Shown here: one piece after another, positions 47,549 through 58,236 of the stretch
How positions within the stretch are numbered: position 1 is the first letter of the stretch
Layout: the number at the start of each line of letters is the position of its first letter
Source: Nakamurella multipartita DSM 44233
Lineage (GTDB): Bacteria; Actinomycetota; Actinomycetes; Mycobacteriales; Nakamurellaceae
Assembly (NCBI RefSeq): GCF_000024365.1
Contig: NC_013235.1
Coordinates: 1,984,001-2,048,000, forward strand
DNA: 64,000 nucleotides
Direction of reading: 5' to 3'
Notes under the pieces: generated by a model
Told to the model about the DNA's origin: nothing
The model's database searches: none
The model's input: only the letters and a program-made list of their open reading frames with translations
Position numbers and translations under genes: made by a program

Positions 47549-48565
47549 TCAGTCGCGGGGTGGACCGGTGGTCCCGCGGACCTTCAGGGTCGGCCGCACC
47601 AGCTGATCCAGCCGGCCGCCGGCCCCGTGGTCGAGCCGGTCGATCACCCGGTCGACGGCCATCCGGGCCAGCTGGGCCGGGTGCTGGCCGACCGTGGTCA
47701 GGTTGCGGTAGGAGATCCGGGAGAGCCGGCTGTCGTCGTACCCGACGATCGAGAAGTCCTGCGGCACGGATACTCCCGCCTGCAGGAAGGTGTCGAGCAG
47801 ACCGGTGGCGCAGCGGTCGTTGAAGGCGATCGCGGCGGTGAGCTCGCCGAGCCGGGGCCGCAGCAGTTCCGCGGCCGCCGCCCCGTCCTCCTCGGTGGGG
47901 CCGCCGGGCAGCACCACCCCGCCACCGGGCAGCGCGTGGCGGGCCGCGGCGGCCCGGAAGGCCCGCAGCCGCTCCCGCGCGCCCGGCGTGGTGCCGCCGT
48001 CCAGGTAGGCGACCCGGCGATGCCCCAGACCGGCCAGGTGCGCCACGGCCAGGTCCATCCCGATCCCGTCGTCGACCCGGACGCAGTCGACGGCCGGCGA
48101 CCGTACGGCCCGGGCCAGCACGACGATCGGCTGCCGGCGGGCGAGCTCGGTCAACCGGGCGGTGGGGGTGCGCGGGCCGAGCAGGATCAGCGCCTCGCAA
48201 CGGTCGTCCTGCAGGGCGGCGATGGCCCGGGCCTCGGGGCGGCCGGGGGAGATGCCGGACAGAGTGACCGCGTAGCCGGCCGGTTCGGCGGCCGCATAGA
48301 TGCCCTCGATCAGGTCGCCGTGAAAGGCCTGCGGCACTTCGAAGCTCACCCCGATCAAGCGTGAACGATTTTGCCGCAACAGCTTTGCCCGCTGATCGGG
48401 GCGATATCCCAGATCGTCGGCGATGGCCTTGACCCGGCTGCGGGTGGCCTGGCTCGCGCCCGGCGCCTCGCGCATCACGATCGAGGCCAGGGCGACCGAG
48501 ATCCCCGCGGCGGCCGCCAGATCGGTCAGCGTGGGGCGCCGCGGCGGGTCCGCCGATCCGGCCAC
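47549..48565 (-). CDS. LacI-family transcriptional regulator
   Basis: 338 residues from the GTG at 48565, which follows AAGGAGG; the longer frame upstream lacks this support. The HTH (LTDLAAAAGISVALASIVMR) is near residue 15 with a hinge helix near 60 (LLRQNRSRLIGV). The periplasmic-binding-protein-like sensor domain fills the rest, including CVRVDDGIGMDLAVAHLAGL and AIAFNDRCATGLL. Divergent from MocA/Hyi, with palindromic operators between. It probably represses its neighbour and itself until a sugar or polyol binds. Confidence 0.9.
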   Translation of the reverse strand: MAGSADPPRRPTLTDLAAAAGISVALASIVMREAPGASQATRSRVKAIADDLGYRPDQRAKLLRQNRSRLIGVSFEVPQAFHGDLIEGIYAAAEPAGYAVTLSGISPGRPEARAIAALQDDRCEALILLGPRTPTARLTELARRQPIVVLARAVRSPAVDCVRVDDGIGMDLAVAHLAGLGHRRVAYLDGGTTPGARERLRAFRAAAARHALPGGGVVLPGGPTEEDGAAAAELLRPRLGELTAAIAFNDRCATGLLDTFLQAGVSVPQDFSIVGYDDSRLSRISYRNLTTVGQHPAQLARMAVDRVIDRLDHGAGGRLDQLVRPTLKVRGTTGPPRD

Positions 48566-48603
48566 CGTCGCCTCCTTCCGGCCTCCGCGGGGGGTCACGG
48601 CAC

Positions 48604-48617
48604 CTAGAACGTTCCAG
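48604..48617. promoter_or_regulatory. LacI operator O1, CTAGAACGTTCCAG
   Basis: A near-perfect 14-base palindrome (one mismatch) 39 bases upstream of the lacI start. It matches the second site at 13 of 14 positions. The central CG and inverted GAAC halves are typical of LacI-family operators. Confidence 0.8.
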
Positions 48618-48636
48618 AGTAGAGCACGAGTTTGTC

Positions 48637-48665
48637 TTGACAAGTGCGGGGATCGGACCTATCGT
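48637..48665 (+). promoter_or_regulatory. Sigma70-type promoter for the MocA/Hyi genes
   Basis: TTGACA at 48637-48642, a 17-base spacer, then TATCGT at 48660-48665. The expected transcript start near 48672 falls just ahead of the second operator, so a bound repressor would block it. Confidence 0.7.
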
Positions 48666-48676
48666 TCCCGGCATTC

Positions 48677-48690
48677 CTAGAACGTTCTAG
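48677..48690. promoter_or_regulatory. LacI operator O2, CTAGAACGTTCTAG
   Basis: A perfect 14-base palindrome 12 bases before the MocA start and just after the predicted promoter. It lies 73 bases from O1, allowing either independent binding or a short DNA loop. Confidence 0.85.
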
Positions 48691-48702
48691 AAGGGTGGGG
48701 CG

Positions 48703-49725
48703 ATGACGCGGAGCGGACCGGTGCGGGTCGGCCTGATCGGCGCGGGCTGGATGGGCCGGTTCCACGGGCAGACCCTGGCCCGGCGGATCCCCGAGGCCGA
48801 GTTGGTCGCGGTGGCCGACCCGGCGCCGGGGGCGGCCCGGCAGGCGGCCGACGAGCTCGGCGCCCGGCAGGCCTACCAGGATCCGGCCGACCTGATCGGC
48901 GACCCGGCCGTGGCGGCGGTCGTCATCGCCTCGCCGGCCCACTTCCACACCGACCTGGTGGTGGCCGCCGCGGCCGCCGGCCAGGCGATCTTCGTGGAAA
49001 AGCCGATGGCGTTGACCGTCGCCGACGCCGACCGGGCGATCGCCGCCGCGGCCGCCGCCGGCGTGCCCCTGCAGGTCGGGTTCAACCGGCGGTTCGCCGC
49101 CGGCTTCGCCGCCGCCCGGCGCGTCATCGACGACGGGGGAATCGGCACCCCGCAGCTGCTGCGCTCGCTGACCCGCGACCCGGGCGGGTTCGACCCGGCC
49201 GCGGTCAAGCCGGGCGCGATCTTCCTGGAGACCCTGATCCACGACTTCGACACGCTGCGCTGGTTCAACCCCGGGGCGCGGGTGCTGGACGTCTACGCCG
49301 TCGCCGATGCCCTGGTCCATCCCGAGTTCGCCGACCGCGGGCTGCTGGACACCGCCGTGGTCACCCTGCGGTTCGACAACGGGGCGATCGCGGTGGCCGA
49401 GGCCAACTTCTCCGCCGCGTACGGGTACGACGTGCGCGGCGAGGTGTTCGGCTCGGCCGGCCTGGTGACCGCCGGTGACGTGCACGCCACCGAGATGCGG
49501 CACCTGCACGCCGGGGGATCCAGCGGATCGACCGTCCGGCGCAACATCGACCTGTTCCGCGACGCCTACACCCAGGAACTGGCGGACTTCGTCGCCAACC
49601 TCCGGGGCGCGAACCGGCCGGTACCGACCGGGCCGGACGCCCGGGCCGCGCTGGCGATCGCGCTGGCCGCCATCGACTCCGTCGCCGCCGGCGCCCGGGT
49701 CGCGCTGCCCCCGGACGCGGCGTGA
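48703..49725 (+). CDS. Gfo/Idh/MocA-family dehydrogenase (myo-inositol dehydrogenase-like)
   Basis: 340 residues. NAD loop VRVGLIGAGWMGRFHGQTLA (near 7), the catalytic FVEKPMALT (EKP Lys, near 97) and the C-terminal IHDFDTLRWFNPG (Asp-His pair, near 183) are as in inositol 2-dehydrogenases. The long central beta sheet is normal. It oxidises a cyclitol or sugar with NAD(P). The stop overlaps the start of the isomerase-like gene as GTGA. Confidence 0.9.
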   Translation: MTRSGPVRVGLIGAGWMGRFHGQTLARRIPEAELVAVADPAPGAARQAADELGARQAYQDPADLIGDPAVAAVVIASPAHFHTDLVVAAAAAGQAIFVEKPMALTVADADRAIAAAAAAGVPLQVGFNRRFAAGFAAARRVIDDGGIGTPQLLRSLTRDPGGFDPAAVKPGAIFLETLIHDFDTLRWFNPGARVLDVYAVADALVHPEFADRGLLDTAVVTLRFDNGAIAVAEANFSAAYGYDVRGEVFGSAGLVTAGDVHATEMRHLHAGGSSGSTVRRNIDLFRDAYTQELADFVANLRGANRPVPTGPDARAALAIALAAIDSVAAGARVALPPDAA

Positions 49726-50530
49726 CCGGGGCGGTGCCCGGCGCCGGCTACCGGCTGGCCGCCTGCGCCGAGATGCTGTTCGTGGACCGGCCGTTCCTGG
49801 AGCGGGTCCGGCGGATCGCCGACGCCGGGTTCCTGGTCGAGATCTGGGACTGGACGAGCAAGGACATCGAGGCGCTGGCCGCCAGCGGGGCCACGATCGT
49901 CTCGATGACCGGGTACGTCACCGGCAACCTGACCCAGCCGGACGGCGCCGCGCAGCTGCTGGCCGGTGCCGCCCGGTCGGTGGCGGTCGCCGAGCGGCTG
50001 AACTGCCCGGCGCTGAACCTGCACGGCACCGGCCTGGGCGAGGGGGGCAAGCCGGTGCGCCCGGTCGAGGTCGTCACCGGGACGGACTGGGTCGCCGCGG
50101 TGCGCACCCTGGAGCGGGTCGCGGCGCTGGGCGAGCGGGCCGGCCGGGTGTTCCACCTGGAGAACCTGAACACCGCGGTCGACCATCCGGGCACCCCGTT
50201 CGCCCGGGCGGCGGACACGCTGGCCCTGGTCGAGGCGGTCGGCAGCCCGTTCCTGCGGATGAATCTGGACCTGTACCACGCGCAGATCGGCGAGGGGAAC
50301 CTGATCGAGCTGGTGCAGCGGGCCGGCGACGCGATCGGCGAGATTCAGGTGGCCGACGTGCCCGGACGGTGTGAACGGGCACGGGAGAGATCCACTACCC
50401 GGCGATCGCGGCCGCGCTGCGGGCGATGGGCTACGGCGGGGTGATCGGCCTGGAGGGCTGGGCCGCGGGCGATCCGAATCAGGCGCTGGCGGCGTTCCGG
50501 GCGGCGTTCACGCCACCGACGATGCGGTGA
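49722..50530 (+). pseudogene. Hydroxypyruvate isomerase-like TIM-barrel gene, frameshifted
   Basis: The frame from GTG 49722 encodes an AP-endonuclease-2/Hyi-type TIM barrel: YRLAACAEMLFVDRPFLERV, FHLENLNTAVDHPG (metal Glu near 148), RMNLDLYHAQIGEGNLIEL and IGEIQVADVPGR. At about 50376 it departs from homology and stops early at 50444. In the +1-shifted frame from 50378, GTGEIHYPAIAAALRAMGYGG and GVIGLEGWAAGDPNQAL continue the family to 50530. Adding one C at about 50376 would restore a 270-residue protein. This is a one-base deletion in the strain, or a sequencing error. Confidence 0.8.
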
Positions 50531-50537
50531 GAACGGC

Positions 50538-50611
50538 TGGAGCGGGCGACGAGAATCGAACTCGCATCATCAGTTTGGAAGACTGAGGCTTTACCACTAA
50601 GCTACGCCCGC
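50538..50611 (-). tRNA. tRNA-Gly (TCC)
   Basis: The reverse strand folds as a cloverleaf: acceptor GCGGGCG (50611-50605) with CGCCCGC (50548-50542), the anticodon arm CAGTCTTCCAAACTG with anticodon TCC, and the T-arm loop GTTCGATTC. Discriminator T and an encoded CCA end at 50538. Confidence 0.95.
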
Positions 50612-50674
50612 CGTGCACCGGCCGTCGGCTGGTGCACGAGAATGCTAGCGCACTGGCGACCCGGCGTTGGGCGT

Positions 50675-50705
50675 AGTCTCGGTCGGTCAAAGTCTCGGTC
50701 GGTCA
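50675..50705. repeat. 16-nt direct duplication upstream of tRNA-Pro
   Basis: AGTCTCGGTCGGTCA occurs at 50675-50689 and again at 50691-50705, a 16-base tandem duplication, 27 bases upstream of tRNA-Pro and probably inside its promoter. Confidence 0.8.
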
Positions 50706-50731
50706 CCCCGGCCGATCGAGACGGTGCGTGG

Positions 50732-50809
<78 letters not shown>

Positions 50810-51072
50810 TTGGCCGCCCCGGCCCGGGTCGACCGGCCATCGGGCGGTCAATGGGACCCCGGTGGGCCCGGACCGGTGCCGACCTGGCCTAGAATCGGCT
50901 GCGGCTCTGCCTGCAGCACGGCCGTGATGCGGCCGGCGTGCCGCCGCGGCTCCGGCAGCCCGTCTTTCGGACATACTTCGACGTCGGCGCCGGGCCTGTG
51001 CCGCCGGCACCGCCACGGCGTCCGCCCACCCCGGACGGCGCCGGTCACCCGTCCGCCCGAGGAGTACCGCAC

Positions 51073-52614
51073 GTGAAGAGCACTGTCGAAAACCTGAACC
51101 CGACCCGGGTGAAGCTCACCGTCGAGGTTCCGTTCGACGAGCTCAAGCCTCACTTCGATCGCGCCTACCGCGCGCTGGCCGGCCAGGTGAACATCCCGGG
51201 CTTCCGCCGCGGCAAGGTCCCGGCCAAGATCCTGGACGCCCGGCTCGGCCGCGGCACCATCCTGACCGAGGTGGTCAACGAGGCCGTCCCGGCCAAGTAC
51301 ACCGAGGCGATCGGCGAGGCCAACCTGCTGGTCCTGGGCCAGCCGGACATCGAGGTCACCCGGATCGACGACGGCGACGCCCTGGCCTTCACCGCCGAGG
51401 TCGACATCCGGCCGGAGATCACCCTGCCCGACGTCGAGGCCATCGCGGTCACCGTCGATGACGTCGAGGTGACCGAGGCCGACATCGACGAGCAGGTGGA
51501 GGCGCTGCGGGACCGCTTCGCCACCACCACCCCGGCCGAGCGGGCCGCCGCCGACGGCGACCTGGTCAGCATCGACCTGACCGCCGAGGTCGGCGGCGAG
51601 ACCCTGGACGAGGCCGCCACCGAGGGCCTGTCCTACCGGGTCGGCGCCGGCGACCTGGTCGACGGCATCGACGAGGCGATCATCGGGCTGTCCGCCGGGG
51701 AGAGCAAGACCTTCTCCACCACGCTGGTCGCCGGCCCCTACGCCGGCCAGGAGGCGGCCGTCACCGTCACCGTGCAGTCCGTGCAGGACCGCACCCTGCC
51801 CGAGGTCGACGACGACTTCGCCCAGCTGGCCAGCGAGTTCGACACGGTCGAGGAGCTGCGCGCCGATCTGGCCGAGAAGATCCGCCGGGTCAAGAACCGT
51901 GAGCAGGGCGTCGCCGCCCGCGACAAGGTGCTCGAGGCGCTGCTCGAGGCCACCGAGGTGCCGGCCCCCGAGGGCATCGTCAACGCCGAGTTCGAGTCCC
52001 GCGCGCACGACGCGGTGCACGCCTTCGACCACAACGAGGACGCGCTGAACGCGCACCTGGAGCGCGAGGGACAGACCCGCGAGGAGTTCGACGCCGAGCT
52101 GCGTGAGAGCGCGGTCCAGGCCGTGCGCACCCAGCTGCTGCTCGACGCGCTGGCCGAGGCCAACCAGGTCGGCGTGGACCAGAACGAGTTCACCGAGCGG
52201 GTGCTGTTCAACGCCCAGCGGCTGGGCATCTCGCCCGACGAGTACTTCCAGCGGCTGCAGGAGGGCAACCAGCTCGCCGCCATCTTCGCCGAGGTGCGCC
52301 GGGGCAAGGCGCTGGCCGGCGTCGTGGAGAAGGCCACCGTCACCAATGCCTCCGGCGAGGTGCTCGACGTGGCCGAGCTGTTCGGCCTGGAGAAGGTCGC
52401 CGAAGAGGACGAGGCGATCGAACTGGCCGACGAGGCCGCCGACCTGGCGCAGGACGAGGTGGAGTCCCAGCTGATCACCGAGGCGGTCGAGGAAGAGCTG
52501 ATCGAAGAGATCGCCGAGGAGATCGCCGAGGAACTGGTGGTCGAGGAGATCGCCGAGGAGATCGCCGAGGTCGAGGCCGAGCTGGCCGACGAGCAGGACA
52601 CCCCCAAGGCCTGA
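51073..52614 (+). CDS. tig: Trigger factor (ribosome-associated chaperone, PPIase)
   Basis: 513 residues from the GTG at 51073 (GAGGAG eight bases upstream), giving the standard [20 protein letters not shown] start. The ribosome-binding signature [11 protein letters not shown] is near residue 46. The PPIase (FKBP-like) domain covers about 160-245 and the helical chaperone arms about 250-435. The remaining C-terminal stretch is an acidic tail with repeated EEIAEEIAE units, longer than in E. coli (432 residues). It holds nascent chains at the ribosome exit. It stands before clpP1-clpP2-clpX, as in many bacteria. Confidence 0.96.
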   Translation: MKSTVENLNPTRVKLTVEVPFDELKPHFDRAYRALAGQVNIPGFRRGKVPAKILDARLGRGTILTEVVNEAVPAKYTEAIGEANLLVLGQPDIEVTRIDDGDALAFTAEVDIRPEITLPDVEAIAVTVDDVEVTEADIDEQVEALRDRFATTTPAERAAADGDLVSIDLTAEVGGETLDEAATEGLSYRVGAGDLVDGIDEAIIGLSAGESKTFSTTLVAGPYAGQEAAVTVTVQSVQDRTLPEVDDDFAQLASEFDTVEELRADLAEKIRRVKNREQGVAARDKVLEALLEATEVPAPEGIVNAEFESRAHDAVHAFDHNEDALNAHLEREGQTREEFDAELRESAVQAVRTQLLLDALAEANQVGVDQNEFTERVLFNAQRLGISPDEYFQRLQEGNQLAAIFAEVRRGKALAGVVEKATVTNASGEVLDVAELFGLEKVAEEDEAIELADEAADLAQDEVESQLITEAVEEELIEEIAEEIAEELVVEEIAEEIAEVEAELADEQDTPKA

Positions 52615-52690
52615 GGCGCCGCGGGGTGCGCCGGTTCGCCGGCCCACCCCGATCGCTGGCGGCCAGCAGGCGCGGGTCACGCCGTCAGCG

Positions 52691-52733
52691 AACAACCCCC
52701 GCACCGGGCCCCGGTCGGTCGGCGGGGGTCGTT
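52691..52733 (+). terminator. Stem-loop between tig and clpP1
   Basis: AACAACCCCCGC (52691-52702) pairs, with one mismatch, with GCGGGGGTCGTT (52722-52733). The enclosed ACCGGGCCCCGGT-like sequence can extend the hairpin. It probably ends the tig transcript before the clp promoter. Confidence 0.7.
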
Positions 52734-52844
52734 ACTGTCGGTGTCGTCGTCCATGTCGGCGGATCGCCTCCGGGATGGGATCGACGACCACAGTTTCGTG
52801 ACCACCCACCGCAGCCGGCCGGGCAGTCGACAAAGGAGCATTCC

Positions 52845-53534
52845 GTGACCGATCGTCATCCTCCCGCCTCTCGGGCCCTGCAGGCCGTGCAGCGCCTGGA
52901 AGCCATCGCTCCCGGGTTGGTCGACCCGATGATGCGGGCCGGCACCCCGATGTCGCTGTCGGACTCGGTGTCCGAGCGCCTGCTGCGCGAGCGGATCATC
53001 CTGCTCGGCTCCGAGGTCCGCGACACCAACGCCAACGAGCTCACCGCCCAGCTGCTGCTGCTGGCCGCGGAGGACCCCGAGCGGGACATCACCCTGTACA
53101 TCAACTCGCCGGGCGGCAGCGTCACCGCCGGCATGGCGATCTACGACACCATGATGTGGATCGAGCCGGACGTCGCGACGACCGCGATGGGCCTGGCCGC
53201 CTCCATGGGCCAGTTCCTGCTGACGGCCGGGGCCAAGGGCAAGCGCGCCGCGCTGCCGCACACCCGCATCCTGATGCATCAGCCCAGCGCCGGCGTCGGC
53301 GGCACCGCGGCCGACATCGCCATCCAGGCCGACATGCTGACCAAGTCCAAGCGCGAACTGACCGAGCTTCAGTCGCTGCACACCGGCCAGCCCATCGAGC
53401 GCATCGAGGTCGACCAGGACCGCGACCGCTGGTTCACCGCGCAGGAAGCGTTGGAGTACGGGTTCATCGACAAGGTGGTCAGCCGGGCCAACCCGCAGGC
53501 CCAGGCCGCCGCCGAGCAGTCCGCCAAGAAGTGA
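52845..53534 (+). CDS. clpP1: ATP-dependent Clp protease proteolytic subunit, first copy
   Basis: 229 residues from a GTG six bases after AAAGGAG. The catalytic triad is visible: Ser in [12 protein letters not shown], His in [10 protein letters not shown] and Asp in the D-R-D-R region. [18 protein letters not shown] is the oxyanion-strand signature. It forms a mixed tetradecamer with the second ClpP. The N-terminus (about 30 residues) before [18 protein letters not shown] is longer than usual and probably processed. Confidence 0.95.
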   Translation: MTDRHPPASRALQAVQRLEAIAPGLVDPMMRAGTPMSLSDSVSERLLRERIILLGSEVRDTNANELTAQLLLLAAEDPERDITLYINSPGGSVTAGMAIYDTMMWIEPDVATTAMGLAASMGQFLLTAGAKGKRAALPHTRILMHQPSAGVGGTAADIAIQADMLTKSKRELTELQSLHTGQPIERIEVDQDRDRWFTAQEALEYGFIDKVVSRANPQAQAAAEQSAKK

Positions 53535-53580
53535 CCGGGTCCGGCAGCACGAGCAGGACATCGAGAAGGAGATCACGATC

Positions 53581-54243
53581 GTGAACAAGCCCGGCCACCA
53601 GATGCCCCTGGGCGTCGCCCACGGCGAGGCGTTGTCCCTGCCGCAGGCCCGCTACATCCTGCCGTCGTTCGTCGAGCGCACCAGCTACGGCGTCAAGGAG
53701 TCCAACCCCTACAACAAGCTCTTCGAGGAACGCATCATCTTCCTCGGCGTGCAGATCGACGACGCGTCCGCCAACGACGTGATGGCCCAGCTGCTCACGC
53801 TGGAGTCCACCGACCCGGACCGCGAGATCATCATGTACATCAACTCGCCCGGTGGCTCGTTCACCTCGATGACGGCGATCTACGACACGATGCAGTTCGT
53901 GCGGCCGCACATCCAGACCGTCTGCCTGGGCCAGGCCGCGTCCGCCGCGGCCGTACTGCTGGCCGCGGGCAGCCCCGGCCGCCGGCTGGCCCTGCCGAAC
54001 TCGCGGATCCTGATCCACCAGCCGGCCACCGAGGGCGTCTACGGCCAGGTGTCCGACCTGGAGATCCAGGCCAAGGAGATCGGCCGGATGCGGGCGGCGC
54101 TGGAGGAGATCCTGTCCCGCCACTCCACCAAGACCCCGGAGGAGGTCCGCAAGGACATCGACCGGGACAAGATCCTGACGGCGGCCGAGGCCAAGGACTA
54201 CGGGCTCATCGACGAGGTCCTGCAGTACCGCAAGCTCTCCTGA
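53581..54243 (+). CDS. clpP2: ATP-dependent Clp protease proteolytic subunit, second copy
   Basis: 220 residues from a GTG nine bases after AAGGAG, 46 bases past clpP1. [17 protein letters not shown] starts the core. [38 protein letters not shown] (catalytic Ser) and [11 protein letters not shown] (His) follow. In actinobacteria ClpP1 and ClpP2 are both needed for one active peptidase; ClpX or ClpC feeds it. Confidence 0.95.
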   Translation: MNKPGHQMPLGVAHGEALSLPQARYILPSFVERTSYGVKESNPYNKLFEERIIFLGVQIDDASANDVMAQLLTLESTDPDREIIMYINSPGGSFTSMTAIYDTMQFVRPHIQTVCLGQAASAAAVLLAAGSPGRRLALPNSRILIHQPATEGVYGQVSDLEIQAKEIGRMRAALEEILSRHSTKTPEEVRKDIDRDKILTAAEAKDYGLIDEVLQYRKLS

Positions 54244-54496
54244 CCGCGGCCGGTCGAGCACCCGGCGCCCGGGGACGAATGTCCCACCTGGTGATATTCA
54301 CCCTGGGCGCCGCCGGTGCCGACGGATACTCTGATGGTGGTGCCTGGCCGAACCGGCCGAGGCCGTGTCGTGACCGGTAAACCGGGGAGCGGCACGTGTC
54401 CGGCAGGTAACGTCAACGCGGTCGCGGCAGCGGTGCTGAACCGGGGGTCCTTCCGGATCATTCAAGGGCTTGGCACATTACGGATCGAGAGGGCTC

Positions 54497-55765
<1,269 letters not shown>

Positions 55766-55801
55766 TCGCCGACCGGCCGCGGCCGGTCGCGACCCGTTGG
55801 T

Positions 55802-55842
55802 GCGAAAAGCCCCGGACCCTGAACAGGGTGCCGGGGCTTTCG
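55802..55842. terminator. Bidirectional terminator after clpX
   Basis: GCGAAAAGCCCCGG...ACCCTG pairs with CAGGGT...CCGGGGCTTTCGC around an AA loop with small bulges (55802-55842). A T run is present on the + strand and an A run before the stem serves the reverse gene. It separates convergent clpX and the lipoprotein gene. Confidence 0.88.
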
Positions 55843-55867
55843 CTTGGTCGCTACCGGGCGGGCCGGG

Positions 55868-56476
55868 TCAGCCGCCGCTGCAGTTGGTGTCCAGCCAGGC
55901 CGAAATGTGGTCGCTGGCGGTGACGAAGTCCGGGCTCTGGAACAGCTGCGCGGCGTCCGACAGGCTCCCGGAGCCGGACTGGTCGGCCAGCTGGGCCAGC
56001 GTGTCGATGTCGGGCGCGATCTCCGGCGGGATCTCGCCGGAGTTGCGCAGATCTTCCAGCGCCTTCTTCAGCTCGGACGCGTCGTACTGGGACGACCCAC
56101 CGGCCAGGGTGGACAACGGGGCCAGGGTGACCGACAGGTAGGCCAGCGAGACCGAGATGCAGGCGTTGCTGTAGCCGGGGATGTTCAGGTCGCTGAAGTC
56201 GGTCGGGAAGGTCAGGTCGGTCGGGAAGTCGGTGGGCACCGACACCGTGGACAGGTCGTTGAGCATCGAACTCAGGTCGGACAGCTCGGTGTCCTCCACC
56301 GTGGGCCGGGTGGTCCGGGCGGACGAGGTGGTGCTGGACTCGGCGCTGGTCATGGTCTCGGCGGCGGCGGAATTCACCTGGGCCGCACCCTGGACCGACG
56401 ACCCGCAGGCCGCGACGGTCAAGATGGTGACCACGCTGAGAGCCAGCGCGGCGGTGAGGGCGTGACGAGACCTCAT
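55868..56476 (-). CDS. Putative lipoprotein, Ser/Asp-rich
   Basis: 202 residues. Signal peptide with lipobox LTVAAC (Cys near 24). The next 50 residues are Ser/Thr-rich (SSTTSSARTT), then comes VPTDFPTDLTFPTDFSDL, a short repeat. The C-terminal half is helical and contains two Cys (NACISVSLAYL and DTNCSGG) that could form a disulfide. No known enzymatic motif. Probably exposed on the outer face of the membrane; function unknown. Confidence 0.8.
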   Translation of the reverse strand: MRSRHALTAALALSVVTILTVAACGSSVQGAAQVNSAAAETMTSAESSTTSSARTTRPTVEDTELSDLSSMLNDLSTVSVPTDFPTDLTFPTDFSDLNIPGYSNACISVSLAYLSVTLAPLSTLAGGSSQYDASELKKALEDLRNSGEIPPEIAPDIDTLAQLADQSGSGSLSDAAQLFQSPDFVTASDHISAWLDTNCSGG

Positions 56477-56615
56477 GTGTTCACTCCTACGGGCGCGAGC
56501 CGGGTCGGCAAATGGATCCTAGCCGCAGGAGTGGGCGCCGCGACGCCTGATACACGGCCGATCAGGTCGTCGCCGCCCGTTCGCCCGAAGGGGTCGCGCG
56601 GCCCGGCGCTGACGG

Positions 56616-57443
56616 TTACCGCTGGGTGGCGCCGTGGACCCGCCAGCCACCCGTATAGATGTTGAACCCGGCGGGGGAGACGAACCCGATCAGGGTCAGC
56701 CCGGCCTGCCCGGCCAGTTGCACCGCCAGCGAGGACGGGGCGGAGACGGCGACCAGGATCCCGACGCCGGCCAGCACCGCCTTCTGCACCAGCTCGAACG
56801 AGGCCCGGGACGAGGTGACCAGGGCCCGGTCGGCCAGCGGCAGGCGGTCGGCGAGCAGCGCGGCCCCGATCACCTTGTCCATCGCGTTGTGCCGGCCGAC
56901 GTCCTCACGGACGTCCTCGATCAGGCCGTCGGCGGTGGCCAGGGCGCAGGCGTGGATGCCGCCGGTGCTGCGGAACGTGCGCTGCTGCGCCCGCAGCCGC
57001 TCGGGCAGGGCGCGGATCGTGTCCGGGGCCATCGTGAGCTGGCCGGGCACGTAGCGGCTGCTGCGGGTGATCGCCTCGATCGACTCCGATCCGCAGACCC
57101 CGCACGCCGAGCTGGTCACCAGGGACCGTGGCCACAGCTGCGCGGTCGCCGCGGAGTCGGCCAGGCTGACCTCGAGCACGTTGTAGGTCTTCAGGCCGTC
57201 CGGACCGACGCCGGAGCAGTAGCGAGCGGCCCGGACGTCCGCCGGGCCGGTGATGACGCCCTCGGCATGCAGCAGGCCATGGGCCAGCTCGATGTCGGCC
57301 CCCGGGGTCCGCATGGTCGTGGAGAAGGGCTGGCCGTCGACCCGGATCTCCAGCGGCTCCTCGCCGGCCACGGTGTCCGGCCGGCTGGAGAAGGCGCCGT
57401 CGCGGTACCGCACGATCGGCGTGCGCACGGTGACCCGAGACAT
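56616..57443 (-). CDS. fdhD: Formate dehydrogenase sulfurtransferase FdhD
   Basis: 275 residues. SSACGVCGSESIEAI (near 112) contains the two catalytic cysteines of the CxxC persulfide loop. GGIHACALATADG and REDVGRHNAMDKVIG (near 170-195) are family hallmarks, and FSTTMRTPGADIELAHG is the N-terminal FdhD signature. It transfers sulfur to the molybdenum cofactor of formate dehydrogenase. No formate dehydrogenase lies in the window. The upstream acetyltransferase gene ends 32 bases before its start. Confidence 0.94.
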   Translation of the reverse strand: MSRVTVRTPIVRYRDGAFSSRPDTVAGEEPLEIRVDGQPFSTTMRTPGADIELAHGLLHAEGVITGPADVRAARYCSGVGPDGLKTYNVLEVSLADSAATAQLWPRSLVTSSACGVCGSESIEAITRSSRYVPGQLTMAPDTIRALPERLRAQQRTFRSTGGIHACALATADGLIEDVREDVGRHNAMDKVIGAALLADRLPLADRALVTSSRASFELVQKAVLAGVGILVAVSAPSSLAVQLAGQAGLTLIGFVSPAGFNIYTGGWRVHGATQR

Positions 57444-57475
57444 GCCCGTCCCCTTCCTTCAGGCGGACCGGACGG

Positions 57476-57958
57476 TCAGCGGCGGACCATCCGGATTTCC
57501 AGGATGCCTTCCGAGTCGGTGCGCTCGGCGCCGTTGGGGATGAAGTCGTGGTGGACGTAGAAGGCGCTGGCCCGGGCGTTGTCCCGGTAGGTCCACAGCG
57601 ACGCCGGGCCGGTGCCGATGGCCGCGCGCATCAGGTCGTCGGCCATGCCGGTGCCCTGGTGCGCCTCGCGGACGTAGATCGCGTAGAGCTCGCGCTCGGC
57701 CTGGGGGTCCTCGTCACGGGTGGGGCCGGCGATGGCGATGCCGGCGACCTCGCCGTCGGCCTCGACCAGGTAGTGGTCGGCGACGCCGGCTTCGATCTCC
57801 TTGCGGCGACGGGCGGCCAACCGGGTCACGTCCATGCCGTCGAACCGTTCGGCCCCCCAGAGGCTGCCGTAGGCCTCCCGCCAGCAGGCGAGGTGGCAGG
57901 CGGCAAAAGCCTCGGCGTCCTCCGGCGTCGCGGGCCGGACGGGGGAGGTTGGGGCCAT
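57476..57958 (-). CDS. GNAT-family N-acetyltransferase
   Basis: 160 residues. VRPATPEDAEAFAACHLACW opens the fold. ELYAIYVREAHQGTGMADDLMRAAI (motif A, Q-x-G-x-G/A loop near 100) binds acetyl-CoA, then LWTYRDNARASAFYVHHDF is the usual late strand. Substrate unknown. It may share a transcript with fdhD. The 278 bases between this gene and recO, transcribed divergently, hold no further gene that I can see. Confidence 0.88.
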   Translation of the reverse strand: MAPTSPVRPATPEDAEAFAACHLACWREAYGSLWGAERFDGMDVTRLAARRRKEIEAGVADHYLVEADGEVAGIAIAGPTRDEDPQAERELYAIYVREAHQGTGMADDLMRAAIGTGPASLWTYRDNARASAFYVHHDFIPNGAERTDSEGILEIRMVRR

Positions 57959-58236
57959 GCCTGCACCTTTCGAGCTGTGAGAACGACGGTCGACCAGGCG
58001 GCCGGGTCTGCCGTGTCGGCCGGCACATCAGCGCCCTTGCCCGACAGCATCCAGGCTAGTCCACGCGGGATTCGCTCCGGCGCCACCCGGCGACGATCGG
58101 CCGCTGCGCGACCAGGCTCACACCCCGGCCGGGGTGGCCCGGGCCGCGTGAAGGCGCCGTGAGTCACCCGTTCGCCGGCGGTGTGGGCCGCGCGCGGTTG
58201 CCCCATCGGGGGCGCCGCGGGTGGCACCATGACCAG

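Noticed and set aside
50371-50586. Independent small gene downstream of the isomerase-like gene
   Set aside because: Its translation is not a separate protein and it runs into tRNA-Gly; the homologous continuation of the barrel is in the frame ending at 50530.
52734-52844. ClgR operator before clpP1
   Set aside because: GGCGGATCGCC is palindromic but does not fit the CGC-N5-GCG pattern I remember for ClgR.
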